DNA of 64,000 bases, taken from CAWGCE01 sp964480915. Its GTDB lineage: Bacteria; Planctomycetota; Planctomycetia; Pirellulales; Pirellulaceae. Positions 7,940-15,870 of the stretch are shown in pieces (the stretch's first letter is position 1; every line of letters begins with the position of its first letter). The position numbers were made by a program, and so were the translations under genes. The notes beneath the pieces were generated by a model. The model was not told the DNA's origin. It worked only from the letters and a program-made list of their open reading frames with translations, and searched no databases. Location: positions 1-64,000 of the forward strand of contig CAYZRS010000026.1 of the NCBI GenBank assembly GCA_964480915.1, written 5' to 3'.

Positions 7940-9094
7940 ATGCAAGTCATTCGTGTTCAGAAACTTACCGAACTGGCGACCGCCTATGCCGAGTCATGGG
8001 ACCGGCTGGCCGGCTCGAGCCCCTTCACCAGCTGGACTTGGATGTCGACCTGGTGGAAGTACTACGGGCAAGACAACGAACTCTATGTGCTGGTCGTTAA
8101 GGATGACGCCGGCGAGGTGCTGGGGATCGCTCCTTGGTATCAGGAATCTTCGACGACTCGCGGGCGTCGCATCAAATTCTTGGGAATGGGCCACGCTTGC
8201 AGTGATTACCTGGGGCTGCTGGCGAAGGATGAAGACCTTTCTCGGGTCTGCCGGGCGATCGCTGAGTGGCTGCATTTTGTGAACGATGACGTCGAACAGA
8301 AAAAACTGCACGGCTGGGATTTCCTCAGTGTGGAGGGCGTCTGTCCGACCGACACATCGATGGCCTGCTTGCGCGAAGCGCTCGATGCGCTGGGGTATCA
8401 GATCAACTTTGAGTCGACCCCTAGTTGCTGGCGGAATGAGCTGCGAGGCAATTGGGATGCCTACCTGGCGGGGCTTTCGAAAAAACGTCGCCGAAAGGTT
8501 CGTGACCTGAAACGGAAGTACATCGATACGGGGCGAACGACGTTCGAATATGCCCAGACGGCCGAGCAAATGAGGCAGTTCTACCAGGACTTTGTCGAGC
8601 TACACTGTTCGAGGCGAATGAGCCTCGGTGATGGTGGTTGCTTCGTTTCGACCGAATTTTCTGGCTTCTTGCGAGAAGTGACCGGGCACTGCTTTCAAGC
8701 CGGGAACCTGCTCCTCGCTCGCCTGTTGCTGGACGGCAAATTGGCCTCGTGCAGCGTCGGCATTCTGCGTGACAAGACTCATTTCATGTATCAGACCGGA
8801 ATGCAACCCAAGCTGCACATGCACAACCCAGGCTGGTTGATGAACATTCACAATATCCTCGAAGGCCATCAGAACGGCGTGGAAGTGATCGACTATCTGC
8901 GCGGCGATGAGCCGTACAAAGCGAAATTGGGTGCCGAAGAAGTGAAGGCCCTAAAGTTTCGTGTCGTCGCGCTTCAGGCCGGTGCCAAGGTTCGCGGAGC
9001 GGTCTGGCAACTGCGAGCGACGCTCAAGCAAAATGCCCTGCCTGTTTTGGGCCTGCTAGGCGGGACGCCTGGCGAAGAGTCGGCCAGTCCCTAG
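7940..9094 (+). CDS. FemAB/BioF2-like GNAT acyltransferase
   Basis: 384 aa. The protein matches the GNAT-fold proteins often annotated CelD/BioF2-like (Acetyltransf_6): an N-terminal half with WDRLAGSSPFTSWTWMSTWW, then a basic region KKRRRKVRDLKRKY (about residues 184-197), then a second GNAT half with LHMHNPGWLMNIHNI and VIDYLRGDEPYKAKLGAEE (about 317-335), which is the typical C-terminal signature. Such proteins are found in exopolysaccharide and exosortase-linked clusters and are thought to transfer acyl or aminoacyl groups. It lies 21 nt downstream of the MBOAT gene and is probably co-transcribed. It has no signal peptide or TM, so a cytoplasmic location is expected. Confidence 0.8.
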   Translation: MQVIRVQKLTELATAYAESWDRLAGSSPFTSWTWMSTWWKYYGQDNELYVLVVKDDAGEVLGIAPWYQESSTTRGRRIKFLGMGHACSDYLGLLAKDEDLSRVCRAIAEWLHFVNDDVEQKKLHGWDFLSVEGVCPTDTSMACLREALDALGYQINFESTPSCWRNELRGNWDAYLAGLSKKRRRKVRDLKRKYIDTGRTTFEYAQTAEQMRQFYQDFVELHCSRRMSLGDGGCFVSTEFSGFLREVTGHCFQAGNLLLARLLLDGKLASCSVGILRDKTHFMYQTGMQPKLHMHNPGWLMNIHNILEGHQNGVEVIDYLRGDEPYKAKLGAEEVKALKFRVVALQAGAKVRGAVWQLRATLKQNALPVLGLLGGTPGEESASP

Positions 9095-9135
9095 GACTCG
9101 GTCGCCGATTCTCGCACGGTGATGCACTCGTCGGC

Positions 9136-10224
9136 TCAATCATGGAATGCTTCTGGCGTGGCGCCGGGCAGATCTTCGGCCGACCAGCAGCGATAGTCAC
9201 TCGGAAGATCGGGACGGAACGTATGGCAGGGAATCAGCGTTTCGCCATCGATCGTGAGTGAGCCGCCAGGGATCAGAAGGACGCCCAAGCAGACGGCAGC
9301 GACCCATTCCGGCCAGCGACGAGGCCGAGGTCGCGTCGTCATGATGGAACGAATCCGTTGTTCGGTAATCTCCATCGCATTCATGCCTGCGGCACCGACA
9401 ATCGGGTGCAGCTTGCATTTCGTTTCGAGGACGGAGAGTAGGCAGTGGGCGTAGTAACTGGGTGGATAGTCCAGTAGGGCAAGCACTTCTGCGTCGGCGC
9501 ATCGCTCACATTGGTAACTCGACTCGCGAGTCCCCCACCAAGCGAGCGGGTGGAACCACCAAACCGTGTCGACCAAGAGGCTGAGAATGCTGGCTGCGGT
9601 GTCGCCGCGACGCACATGGACAAGCTCATGGGCAATGATCGGTTCGATCTGTCCGGCGCCCTTGTCGCCGACAACGGCGATCGGAAGGACCAACGTGCGC
9701 CGCCAATAGCCGAAAATGGCCGGGCCGATATCACTGTTGGTGACCCGAATGTCGACACGACGGACGTTCAATTGCGTACTGACGACCGCAAAGGCCTCAT
9801 CGACGGCTGGCGGCGTCGGAATTCGCTCTAAGGTTAAAGCGCGTTTCAATGCCAGCGCCCGGCCGGCCGTTACCACCAGCTTCAAGAGGCCGCCGCAGAT
9901 CCAAACGAATGCCAAAAGCTGCATCGTAGAGGTGCCGATGTGTTGCACGAACCACTCTGAGGACGCACTGCCAAAAGCCCGACTTCCCAAGCTCTCGGCC
10001 TGAGCAATCTCGACTTGGCACCAGCTGAAAAAAGAGAAGCGGCTACCGCACAACGGTGGCGTCAAGGATTTCACAAACGTGATCATCCACAGCAGATGAA
10101 TCGCTCGCGGCCGGTGACGTAGCCAGGTTCGTGACAGCACGACGACCACGGCAAACAACAACGAGATCTGCCAGAGCTGCGTCCAGGCCAGTCGCTGGAA
10201 AAGCTCCCACTGAGCGTCGCTCAT
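9136..10224 (-). CDS. BlaR1-type M56 family membrane metallopeptidase
   Basis: 362 aa. N-terminal TMs (LWQISLLFAVVVVLSRTWL; TMQLLAFVWICGGLLKLVVT) precede the zinc-metalloprotease motif HELVH (His199, Glu200, His203) within IIAHELVHVRRGDT, then VDTVWWFHPLAWWGTRESSYQ with the downstream glutamate/aspartate region CERCADAEVL. This is the M56 domain of BlaR1/MecR1. There is only a short tail after a final hydrophobic segment (PEWVAAVCLGVLLIPGG) and no beta-lactam-sensor domain, so the signal is probably something else. The gene overlaps blaI by 4 nt. Known M56 proteins relieve repression by triggering BlaI cleavage; that is the inferred role. Confidence 0.9.
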   Translation of the reverse strand: MSDAQWELFQRLAWTQLWQISLLFAVVVVLSRTWLRHRPRAIHLLWMITFVKSLTPPLCGSRFSFFSWCQVEIAQAESLGSRAFGSASSEWFVQHIGTSTMQLLAFVWICGGLLKLVVTAGRALALKRALTLERIPTPPAVDEAFAVVSTQLNVRRVDIRVTNSDIGPAIFGYWRRTLVLPIAVVGDKGAGQIEPIIAHELVHVRRGDTAASILSLLVDTVWWFHPLAWWGTRESSYQCERCADAEVLALLDYPPSYYAHCLLSVLETKCKLHPIVGAAGMNAMEITEQRIRSIMTTRPRPRRWPEWVAAVCLGVLLIPGGSLTIDGETLIPCHTFRPDLPSDYRCWSAEDLPGATPEAFHD

Positions 10225-10604
10225 GATTCGCTCTCCAGTTCATCTAGGAGTTCGCGAAGTTTCGCGAGATCGCCCTCGCTGACACCTTTCTGTTGAATCA
10301 GGTGTTGCAGCAGCGGCAGCGAGTTTCCGTCGAAAAGATCGGTCACAAACTCATCGACCGCATCCTTGATGACCCGCGCCGGTGCGACCTTCGGTTTGAA
10401 CACTTTAGCACGCCCCTTAAGCGTCGACGTGACGTAGCCCTTCTCTTCGAGTCGATTGAGATACGTTTGAACGGTTGAGTAGTCGGTAGGACGCCGGCGA
10501 TGGACCAGTTCGTCATGAACTTCCCGTGCAGTGCCGCTACCGAGCGTCCAGAGGACGCGAGCGATCCCGGTTTCCGCTTTCGACATGGGGCGTCGTTTCG
10601 CCAC
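10221..10604 (-). CDS. BlaI/MecI/CopY-family transcriptional repressor
   Basis: 127 aa, the normal family length. The N-terminal winged helix shows ETGIARVLWTLGSGTAREVH and DYSTVQTYLNRLEEKGYV, the recognition helix and wing of the BlaI family; the C-terminal half (residues 75-127) is the dimerisation and cleavage region. It is the first gene of the operon with the M56 peptidase (4-nt overlap). Three TACA-N2-TGTA-like palindromes lie upstream between it and the divergent DUF4397 gene, and one overlaps the predicted blaI -10, so it is expected to autoregulate. The target beyond its own operon is probably the divergent gene. Confidence 0.92.
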   Translation of the reverse strand: MAKRRPMSKAETGIARVLWTLGSGTAREVHDELVHRRRPTDYSTVQTYLNRLEEKGYVTSTLKGRAKVFKPKVAPARVIKDAVDEFVTDLFDGNSLPLLQHLIQQKGVSEGDLAKLRELLDELESES

Positions 10605-10644
10605 GGCTAGCTCCCGCCAAAAAAAGTTCCGTCGTAAAGTGCAG

Positions 10645-10656
10645 CTACAGATGTAG
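10645..10656. promoter_or_regulatory. BlaI-type operator 1
   Basis: CTACAGATGTAG, a perfect 5+2+5 palindrome matching the TACA-N2-TGTA core known for BlaI/MecI/CopY operators. It lies just downstream of the predicted blaI -10 element. Confidence 0.8.
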
Positions 10657-10683
10657 TTATAGCCGAGCGGTCAGCAAATTCAA
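10656..10683 (-). promoter_or_regulatory. Predicted promoter of the blaI-M56 operon
   Basis: On the minus strand a -35-like TTGAAT (10683-10678) and -10-like TATAAC (10661-10656) are separated by 16 nt. Operator 1 starts at the last base of the -10 element, so bound BlaI would block initiation. This is the best vegetative-type promoter in the region by eye; the start site is not known. Confidence 0.5.
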
Positions 10684-10713
10684 CAGTTTTGATCGCCCTT
10701 CGACTGGTCTCAG

Positions 10714-10725
10714 CTACAGATGTGG
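10714..10725. promoter_or_regulatory. BlaI-type operator 2
   Basis: CTACAGATGTGG, one mismatch from a perfect palindrome. It sits in a duplicated stretch: CAGCTACAGATGT is shared with operator 1 (10642-10654 and 10711-10723). A TATAAC follows at 10727-10732 on the plus strand, a possible -10 for the DUF4397 gene. Confidence 0.7.
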
Positions 10726-10753
10726 CTATAACGTCCTGTGTGAGGCAGTATAG

Positions 10754-10765
10754 GTACATTTGTAG
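10754..10765. promoter_or_regulatory. BlaI-type operator 3
   Basis: GTACATTTGTAG contains a perfect TACA-TT-TGTA core. It lies 40 bp (centre to centre) from operator 2 and 74 bp before the DUF4397 start codon, placed to control that gene. Confidence 0.7.
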
Positions 10766-10838
10766 TTGTGACGAGGAGCCGCCCGTGAATCGATTCTCAA
10801 ACGTTAGAAATACCCTTTATTTGTTGGAGAATCAGAAC

Positions 10839-11558
10839 ATGAAGAAATTGTTTTTTGCAGTCGTATGTGCTCTTTTCGTCGCTTCACAGGGCGCGGCCGA
10901 CGTCCGTGTCTTGCACCTGTCGCCCGACGCACCCGAAGTGGACGTGTTCCTGGGGGCGGCCGACGACCCGACCAATGCGGTCCTCACGAACGTACCGTTC
11001 ACGGGCGTCTCGCCCTATCTTCCGGTGCCCACGGGTAATTACTTCATCGATGTGACGCCGTCAGCGGGCGGTTCGCCGGTCATCAACGTCGATGGACTCG
11101 CTGTCGATGGGGCCACCGATTATTCGATCGCCGCCGTGAACGCGGTCGCTTCGATTGAGCCATTGGTCCTGGTCGATGACAATACGATCGATGCGGGCAA
11201 CGCCCGAATCCGCTTGGTTCACGCATCGCCCGATGCACCCGAGGTCGACATCAGCGTGGATGGAGTGGGCGTCGTTTCCACGTTGAGTTTCAAAGAGAAT
11301 TCGCCTTACCTGACGTTGCCCGAGGGTGACTATACCGTGCGGATTCTGCTGGCGGGAACGAGCACACAGGTTTTCGAGGTTCCAAATCTGCAGCTTGACG
11401 CCGGCACCGTCTACTCGGCGTTTGCAGCAGGATTTGTCGGTGGCAGCGGTGCTCAGGCGTTTACTGTGCTCCCAACGGTCGACGCGGTGCCGGAGCCGAT
11501 CATGTCGCCGCTGTGGATGATTTTCGTGTTCATGGGGATGGCGAAACTCAGACGATAG
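10839..11558 (+). CDS. Exported DUF4397-domain protein with PEP-CTERM-like tail
   Basis: 239 aa from the ATG at 10839, preceded by GGAG about 10 nt upstream; the frame is open further upstream but that stretch carries the operators. Signal peptide MKKLFFAVVCALFVASQGAA. Two DUF4397 half-repeats follow: DVRVLHLSPDAPEVDVFLGA (about 21-40) and ARIRLVHASPDAPEVDISVD (about 120-139), each followed by SPYL-x3-P-x-G-(N/D)Y. The C-terminus VPEPIMSPLWMIFVFMGMAKLRR is a PEP motif, a TM and a basic end, the sorting signal recognised by exosortase systems. It is divergent from blaI with BlaI-type operators between, so it is a candidate member of that regulon. Biochemical function unknown. Confidence 0.85.
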   Translation: MKKLFFAVVCALFVASQGAADVRVLHLSPDAPEVDVFLGAADDPTNAVLTNVPFTGVSPYLPVPTGNYFIDVTPSAGGSPVINVDGLAVDGATDYSIAAVNAVASIEPLVLVDDNTIDAGNARIRLVHASPDAPEVDISVDGVGVVSTLSFKENSPYLTLPEGDYTVRILLAGTSTQVFEVPNLQLDAGTVYSAFAAGFVGGSGAQAFTVLPTVDAVPEPIMSPLWMIFVFMGMAKLRR

Positions 11559-11578
11559 CAACAGCATGACCGACAAAG

Positions 11579-11617
11579 ACAAGGGCGAACGTCAAAACGT
11601 TCGCCCTTGTGGTTTTT
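11579..11617 (+). terminator. Rho-independent terminator
   Basis: A perfect 14-bp stem (11579-11592 with 11597-11610) closes a CAAA loop and is followed by GGTTTTTCT on the plus strand. It lies 20 bp after the DUF4397 gene and 31 bp before the end of the convergent oxidoreductase gene. The minus-strand tail is less T-rich, so termination is expected mainly rightward. Confidence 0.92.
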
Positions 11618-11640
11618 CTATCGCCGCTACAGATCGCCGG

Positions 11641-13044
11641 TTAGACCGTGATCTCGTAACCTTTTCGCTGCTCTCGCTCGATGAACGAATTGGCCTGATC
11701 GTCACCAACGAATGTCATGTTTTGGGCGTCGAACGTCAGTTTACGACCCAGTCGCATGGCGATGTTGGCTCCATGGCAAACGGCCAGCATCTGGTTGTGC
11801 GACGCAACATCGGAAATCGGTTGATCGCGCGACTGGATGCAGTCCATGAAATTCTGCATGTGGCTCTTCGGTTTTTCAGTTCCGTAAAGCTTAGCGAACG
11901 CATCCTCGGCGAGCGGGTTTTCTTTCAGCGCTTCGACGGGGCGACCGACGATTTTGCCGCGATTCACCAAGAAACGACCCTCGGTTCCTTCAAACATGAT
12001 CCCGTTGGGAAAACCGAGGTCGTCAGCCGAGTCGCGGATTTGCAATTCCACGCCATCATCGAGCATGACCGATATCTTGAAACGACTCGCACAGTTGAAG
12101 CGATCGTCTGTCAGCGGCATGCCGTCCTTGAATTCGACCGGATGTTCAAAGTCGACCGGATCGATCGTGAAGGTGCCGAGGTTTCCATTCAACCGGTCGA
12201 TCGCCCAGAGCGCAATATCGACGTGGTGTGCGCCCCAATCGGTCAACTTGCCACCAGAGTATTCATAGAACCAACGGAAGTAGCGATGCGTACGCCCCTG
12301 GGGATAACCTGCGCCCCAGCCATCAGGATGCAGGTACTCGCCTTGGCGATATTCGGCCTCAGGTGCTTGGCCTTGCCAGAGTTCCCAATTGAGGTAGTTC
12401 GGTACCGGCGCCTTCGGCAGCGGTTCGCAAACGGGCGAACTGCCGATAGCGCAGGTGATCTTCTTGAGTTTGCCGATTCGACCGTCGCGAACCATGGCTG
12501 CGGCCGTCGCAAAACGACTGCCAAATTCGGTTCGCTGTTGGGTTCCGACTTGAACGACGCGTTTCGTCTCGTTCATGACCTGCTCGAATTGCTGCCCTTC
12601 CTTAATGGTCAGCGTGAGCGGCTTTTCGCAGTAGACATCTTTGCCGGCCTTCATCGCCTCGATGGCGATCTTCGTATGCCAGTGATCGGGAGTCCCAATG
12701 AGGACGACATCGATATCGTCGCGGTCGATGATCCGTCGATAGTCTTCGTAGAGAGGAATCATTTCGGCGCGGCCATTTTCACGATGGTAATCGCGGGCGA
12801 TCTGTTGAGCCCGTCCTCTTTGGACCGCATCGACGTCGCAAATACCGGCACACGGACCGAATGGGTAGGTCTGATGCCCCAACGCGGTGTGATAGCGAAC
12901 ACCTGTGCCCACGTAAGCGAAGGTTAGTTGGTCCGATGGCCACTTGTGTTCTTGGGCCGCGAGGCGGGGCATGGTCCAGCCTAAAGCTGCCGTAGCACCC
13001 GCAGTTTTTATGAATCGTCGACGAGAAATGTGATTTCGCAGCAT
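11641..13044 (-). CDS. Tat-exported Gfo/Idh/MocA family oxidoreductase
   Basis: 467 aa from the ATG at 13044, with GGAG 11 nt upstream; the frame opens further upstream but the Tat leader fixes this start. The N-terminus carries a twin-arginine signal (SRRRFIKTAGATAALGWT). The Rossmann domain follows (LTFAYVGTGVRYHTALG), with the family blocks VVLIGTPDHWHTKIAIEAMK and the catalytic-lysine motif CEKPLTLT (about residues 155-162). A C-terminal beta-sheet domain includes FYEYSGGKLTDWGAHHVDIA and NFMDCIQSRDQPISDV, typical of the exported planctomycete subgroup. Members are NAD(P)-dependent sugar or inositol dehydrogenases; the substrate cannot be read from sequence. A U32 gene lies upstream on the same strand across a 126-bp gap. 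Confidence 0.93.
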   Translation of the reverse strand: MLRNHISRRRFIKTAGATAALGWTMPRLAAQEHKWPSDQLTFAYVGTGVRYHTALGHQTYPFGPCAGICDVDAVQRGRAQQIARDYHRENGRAEMIPLYEDYRRIIDRDDIDVVLIGTPDHWHTKIAIEAMKAGKDVYCEKPLTLTIKEGQQFEQVMNETKRVVQVGTQQRTEFGSRFATAAAMVRDGRIGKLKKITCAIGSSPVCEPLPKAPVPNYLNWELWQGQAPEAEYRQGEYLHPDGWGAGYPQGRTHRYFRWFYEYSGGKLTDWGAHHVDIALWAIDRLNGNLGTFTIDPVDFEHPVEFKDGMPLTDDRFNCASRFKISVMLDDGVELQIRDSADDLGFPNGIMFEGTEGRFLVNRGKIVGRPVEALKENPLAEDAFAKLYGTEKPKSHMQNFMDCIQSRDQPISDVASHNQMLAVCHGANIAMRLGRKLTFDAQNMTFVGDDQANSFIEREQRKGYEITV

Positions 13045-13170
13045 CCCAGGAAACTCCAGCAAGGTCATAGTCAAAGGTGGTAGCCCCACATTATAGGCAG
13101 GACTTGTCCCGATGTCAGTGCGAAGGGCGGCCGTCGCATTCAGAGAAGCAACCATTTTGGCGGCGGCGAT

Positions 13171-15678
13171 TTACAGAATCGCGAGCGGATTGCGTTTTTC
13201 TTCCATCGTGCCGCGCGTGACGCCGACGCGATTCGCCGCTTTCAGCTGAGTCCAAACTTCGCTGGCCGGTAATTGGCCAAGAATCAACTGCTGATAAAGT
13301 CCGCTGAGCCGGTCGATCTCGACCGGTGTTTCGGTCCCCAACAGCTCGATGCGAAAGTGCCGAAGCCCCGCCTGTTGTAGTTGAGGCACCGCCTCCGCAC
13401 CACTTTGGGGCTGAGCGTTGAACAGCGTATTTCGACAGCCGACGTCGGCATGCAGGACGTGCTCCATGCCGACCCGATCGCGCATCTTCACCTCATGGAA
13501 ATCGCAAGGACGCCCGCAGTTGGTCTTGTTGGTGCCCGGCGAAAGTACCGCGCAGAAGACACAATGCTCCATGTGAAACATCGGCATGTGTTGGTGAATG
13601 ACAATCTCGAGCCACGCGGTTGGCGTGTTCTCTACCATCGCCGTCAACTGGTCACGATTCATGTCGTACGAGGCGGTGATCCGCGTCGCTCCCTGGTCTT
13701 TCAGCCAGGCGGCCGTTAGCTCGTTCGTGCAATTCAGTGAAAAATCGGCCACGGTGGATGCGACGCGCGACTGGAAGTAGCTCAATCCAGACAGGTTCCG
13801 AGCGAGGATCCCGTCCGGATCATGTTTGCTCATCGCCTTGAAGATTCCCATCTCGCCCGGCTTCTGAATCCGAGGCGTCGCCAGCAGGAGATGAGAGCCG
13901 CCCGCACGCGCCACTTGGACTGCGTCACCAAATTCACGGATATCCTGAAAGTCAGCGATCAGATTGCGATGACCAGCATCGACCAAATGTCGCAACTGTG
14001 TGAGCGACCGGCAGAGGATATGAATGGAGGAAGCAGCTCCTTCGTCCGCTGCCCCAGCTGTTGGTTTCGGACGCAGCGAAGCGATCACCGACGATGTGGC
14101 GATCCGGCGCTGCGGCACTTGCGTTAAGGCATCGTCGAGCGAATCGATTAGGCGGTGCCGCGCCTGTCCCAGAATGCCATGGGGAACCATCGCTTTGCCA
14201 TCGACCGTGATGCTAACCTCGCCCAATTGGTAGGCCGTGTTTCCGAACCGATCGATTTGCGCTTTCAATGAATCGGCATCGGCGATTTTGGTTCTCGCTG
14301 CGGGCAAGGCGTCATCCGAAACGGCAGTCACTTGAGTCGAGCCGGCCCGAGCCACCAAGCGGAGCGGCTCATCAACGCGCGCGTCGATTTCTAGATCGAT
14401 TGTCACCTTTCGCTGGGGGTACTTGCCGCCGAACGATTGGCGAAGCCGCTTCGTGAGCTGCGGGTCGTCAGTTTTCCATAATGCCTGTCCCGGCTGGAGC
14501 AGGCCGAAGTCGATCGCACCGTGCTGAAAACCGAGTTCTACGGTTTGGCCAGCTTGTGCTTCTTTCGTCGACTGGCCGTCGCGCCAGATTTCGTAGACGC
14601 GGCCCCCTTGTTCGGTGCCAGCCAGGCGATCGCCGGCGAACGCGATCCCGTCGCCGCAGCGCAGTGACGTGGAAAGCTTGACTTGAACACGGCTCTCGAC
14701 ACGCACAATGCTTCCGAGCGGGACGCCATGCTTGGCCGACGTGGTGGCCGGTACGAGCATCTTGTGATCGCACCCCTGCAGCCAACCTGGCGAGAAACCT
14801 CGCGAGAACGACAGCTCCATCTCCTCCACGACGCGGGGGGAGAACTCGACGCGGCGCGACCGAGCCGTCTGTTCAATCGCTTCCCGATAGCGGTGCGTCA
14901 TGTTGGCGACGTACTCAGGAGTCTTCAATCGCCCTTCAATTTTGACACACGCGACGCCGGCGTCGACGAGTTCGGGTACCAGCTCAAAGGCGGCCAGATC
15001 CTGAGGACTGAGCAAGTACTGCTGCTGATCCAGTTCCACATCCTGTCCATCGCAAATCAGGTCGTACGGTAAGCGGCAAGCTTGGGCGCACTGACCACGG
15101 TTGGCGCTGCGGCCACCGAGCGATTCACTGGTCATGCACTGGCCCGAGTAGGCGACGCAAAGTGCGCCATGTGCAAAGACCTCTAGTTCTAGCGTGGTGC
15201 CTTGCGAGATTTGAGTGATCTCGGCAAGGGACAGCTCGCGTGCCAAGACGACACGTTCGATTCCCAACGACTCGATCTCGGCGATCGTTTCCGCGCTCGT
15301 CATCGTCATCTGGGTCGATGCGTGGATGGCCAAGTCGGGGCAGACGGCCCGAATCAAACGGACCATTCCCAGGTCCTGCACCAGGACTGCATCGACGCCG
15401 GCTTGGGCCACGGCACGAACGACCTGTTCGAATTTTTCCAATTCGTCAGAGAACACGAGCGTGTTCAGCGTCACGAAGCCTTTGACTTGGCGGCCGTGCA
15501 GAAACTGCATGAGTTCGGGAAGCGTTTCGAGCGAGATGTTGTTGGCTCGGGCCCGCGCGTTGAATCCATTGTCGAGTCCAAAATAGACCGCATCCGCACC
15601 GTTCTCGACGGCTGCTGTGGCGCATTCGAAGTCGCCGGCGGGCGAGAGCAGTTCAGGCATGGGTGGTGTGGTCGTCAT
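13171..15678 (-). CDS. U32-family protein (RlhA/YdcP-like, with collagenase-like C-terminal domains)
   Basis: 835 aa, longer than E. coli RlhA (about 650 aa). The N-terminal TIM-barrel starts PELLSPAGDFECATAAVENG. The U32 signature FAHGALC (residues 168-174) is followed by Cys174, Cys181, Cys197 and Cys201 in a pattern conserved for the iron-sulfur/prephenate-dependent hydroxylation enzymes. The middle contains the DUF3656-like region, and a later block HCVFCAVLSPGTNKTNCGRPC supplies another cysteine cluster. E. coli RlhA hydroxylates C2501 of 23S rRNA; other U32 members make tRNA ho5U34. The neighbouring cmoA/cmoB genes (19437-21158) act on the same wobble-uridine pathway, so a TrhP-like role is possible. 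No true peptidase activity is implied. Confidence 0.88.
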   Translation of the reverse strand: MTTTPPMPELLSPAGDFECATAAVENGADAVYFGLDNGFNARARANNISLETLPELMQFLHGRQVKGFVTLNTLVFSDELEKFEQVVRAVAQAGVDAVLVQDLGMVRLIRAVCPDLAIHASTQMTMTSAETIAEIESLGIERVVLARELSLAEITQISQGTTLELEVFAHGALCVAYSGQCMTSESLGGRSANRGQCAQACRLPYDLICDGQDVELDQQQYLLSPQDLAAFELVPELVDAGVACVKIEGRLKTPEYVANMTHRYREAIEQTARSRRVEFSPRVVEEMELSFSRGFSPGWLQGCDHKMLVPATTSAKHGVPLGSIVRVESRVQVKLSTSLRCGDGIAFAGDRLAGTEQGGRVYEIWRDGQSTKEAQAGQTVELGFQHGAIDFGLLQPGQALWKTDDPQLTKRLRQSFGGKYPQRKVTIDLEIDARVDEPLRLVARAGSTQVTAVSDDALPAARTKIADADSLKAQIDRFGNTAYQLGEVSITVDGKAMVPHGILGQARHRLIDSLDDALTQVPQRRIATSSVIASLRPKPTAGAADEGAASSIHILCRSLTQLRHLVDAGHRNLIADFQDIREFGDAVQVARAGGSHLLLATPRIQKPGEMGIFKAMSKHDPDGILARNLSGLSYFQSRVASTVADFSLNCTNELTAAWLKDQGATRITASYDMNRDQLTAMVENTPTAWLEIVIHQHMPMFHMEHCVFCAVLSPGTNKTNCGRPCDFHEVKMRDRVGMEHVLHADVGCRNTLFNAQPQSGAEAVPQLQQAGLRHFRIELLGTETPVEIDRLSGLYQQLILGQLPASEVWTQLKAANRVGVTRGTMEEKRNPLAIL

Positions 15679-15870
15679 GATCTGATGGTAACAAAAATGG
15701 GCCGCACCAGTTCAGACTGCCAATTCTGGTGCATTCCGGGTTCGCGATTGGCGTCTGTGCCGGGAAAAACGGAGTCGACGGGAATCGCTATGGGAACCGG
15801 CTCATGCTGCCGAAGGTAGTATATTGGGCGTTTCGTTGGACTTCGGCAGGCGTGGCAAGGAATCTTGATT

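Noticed and set aside
11566..12927. Long plus-strand ORF of 453 codons
   Set aside because: It is antisense to the clear Gfo/Idh/MocA oxidoreductase, lacks any domain and arises from codon bias on the other strand.
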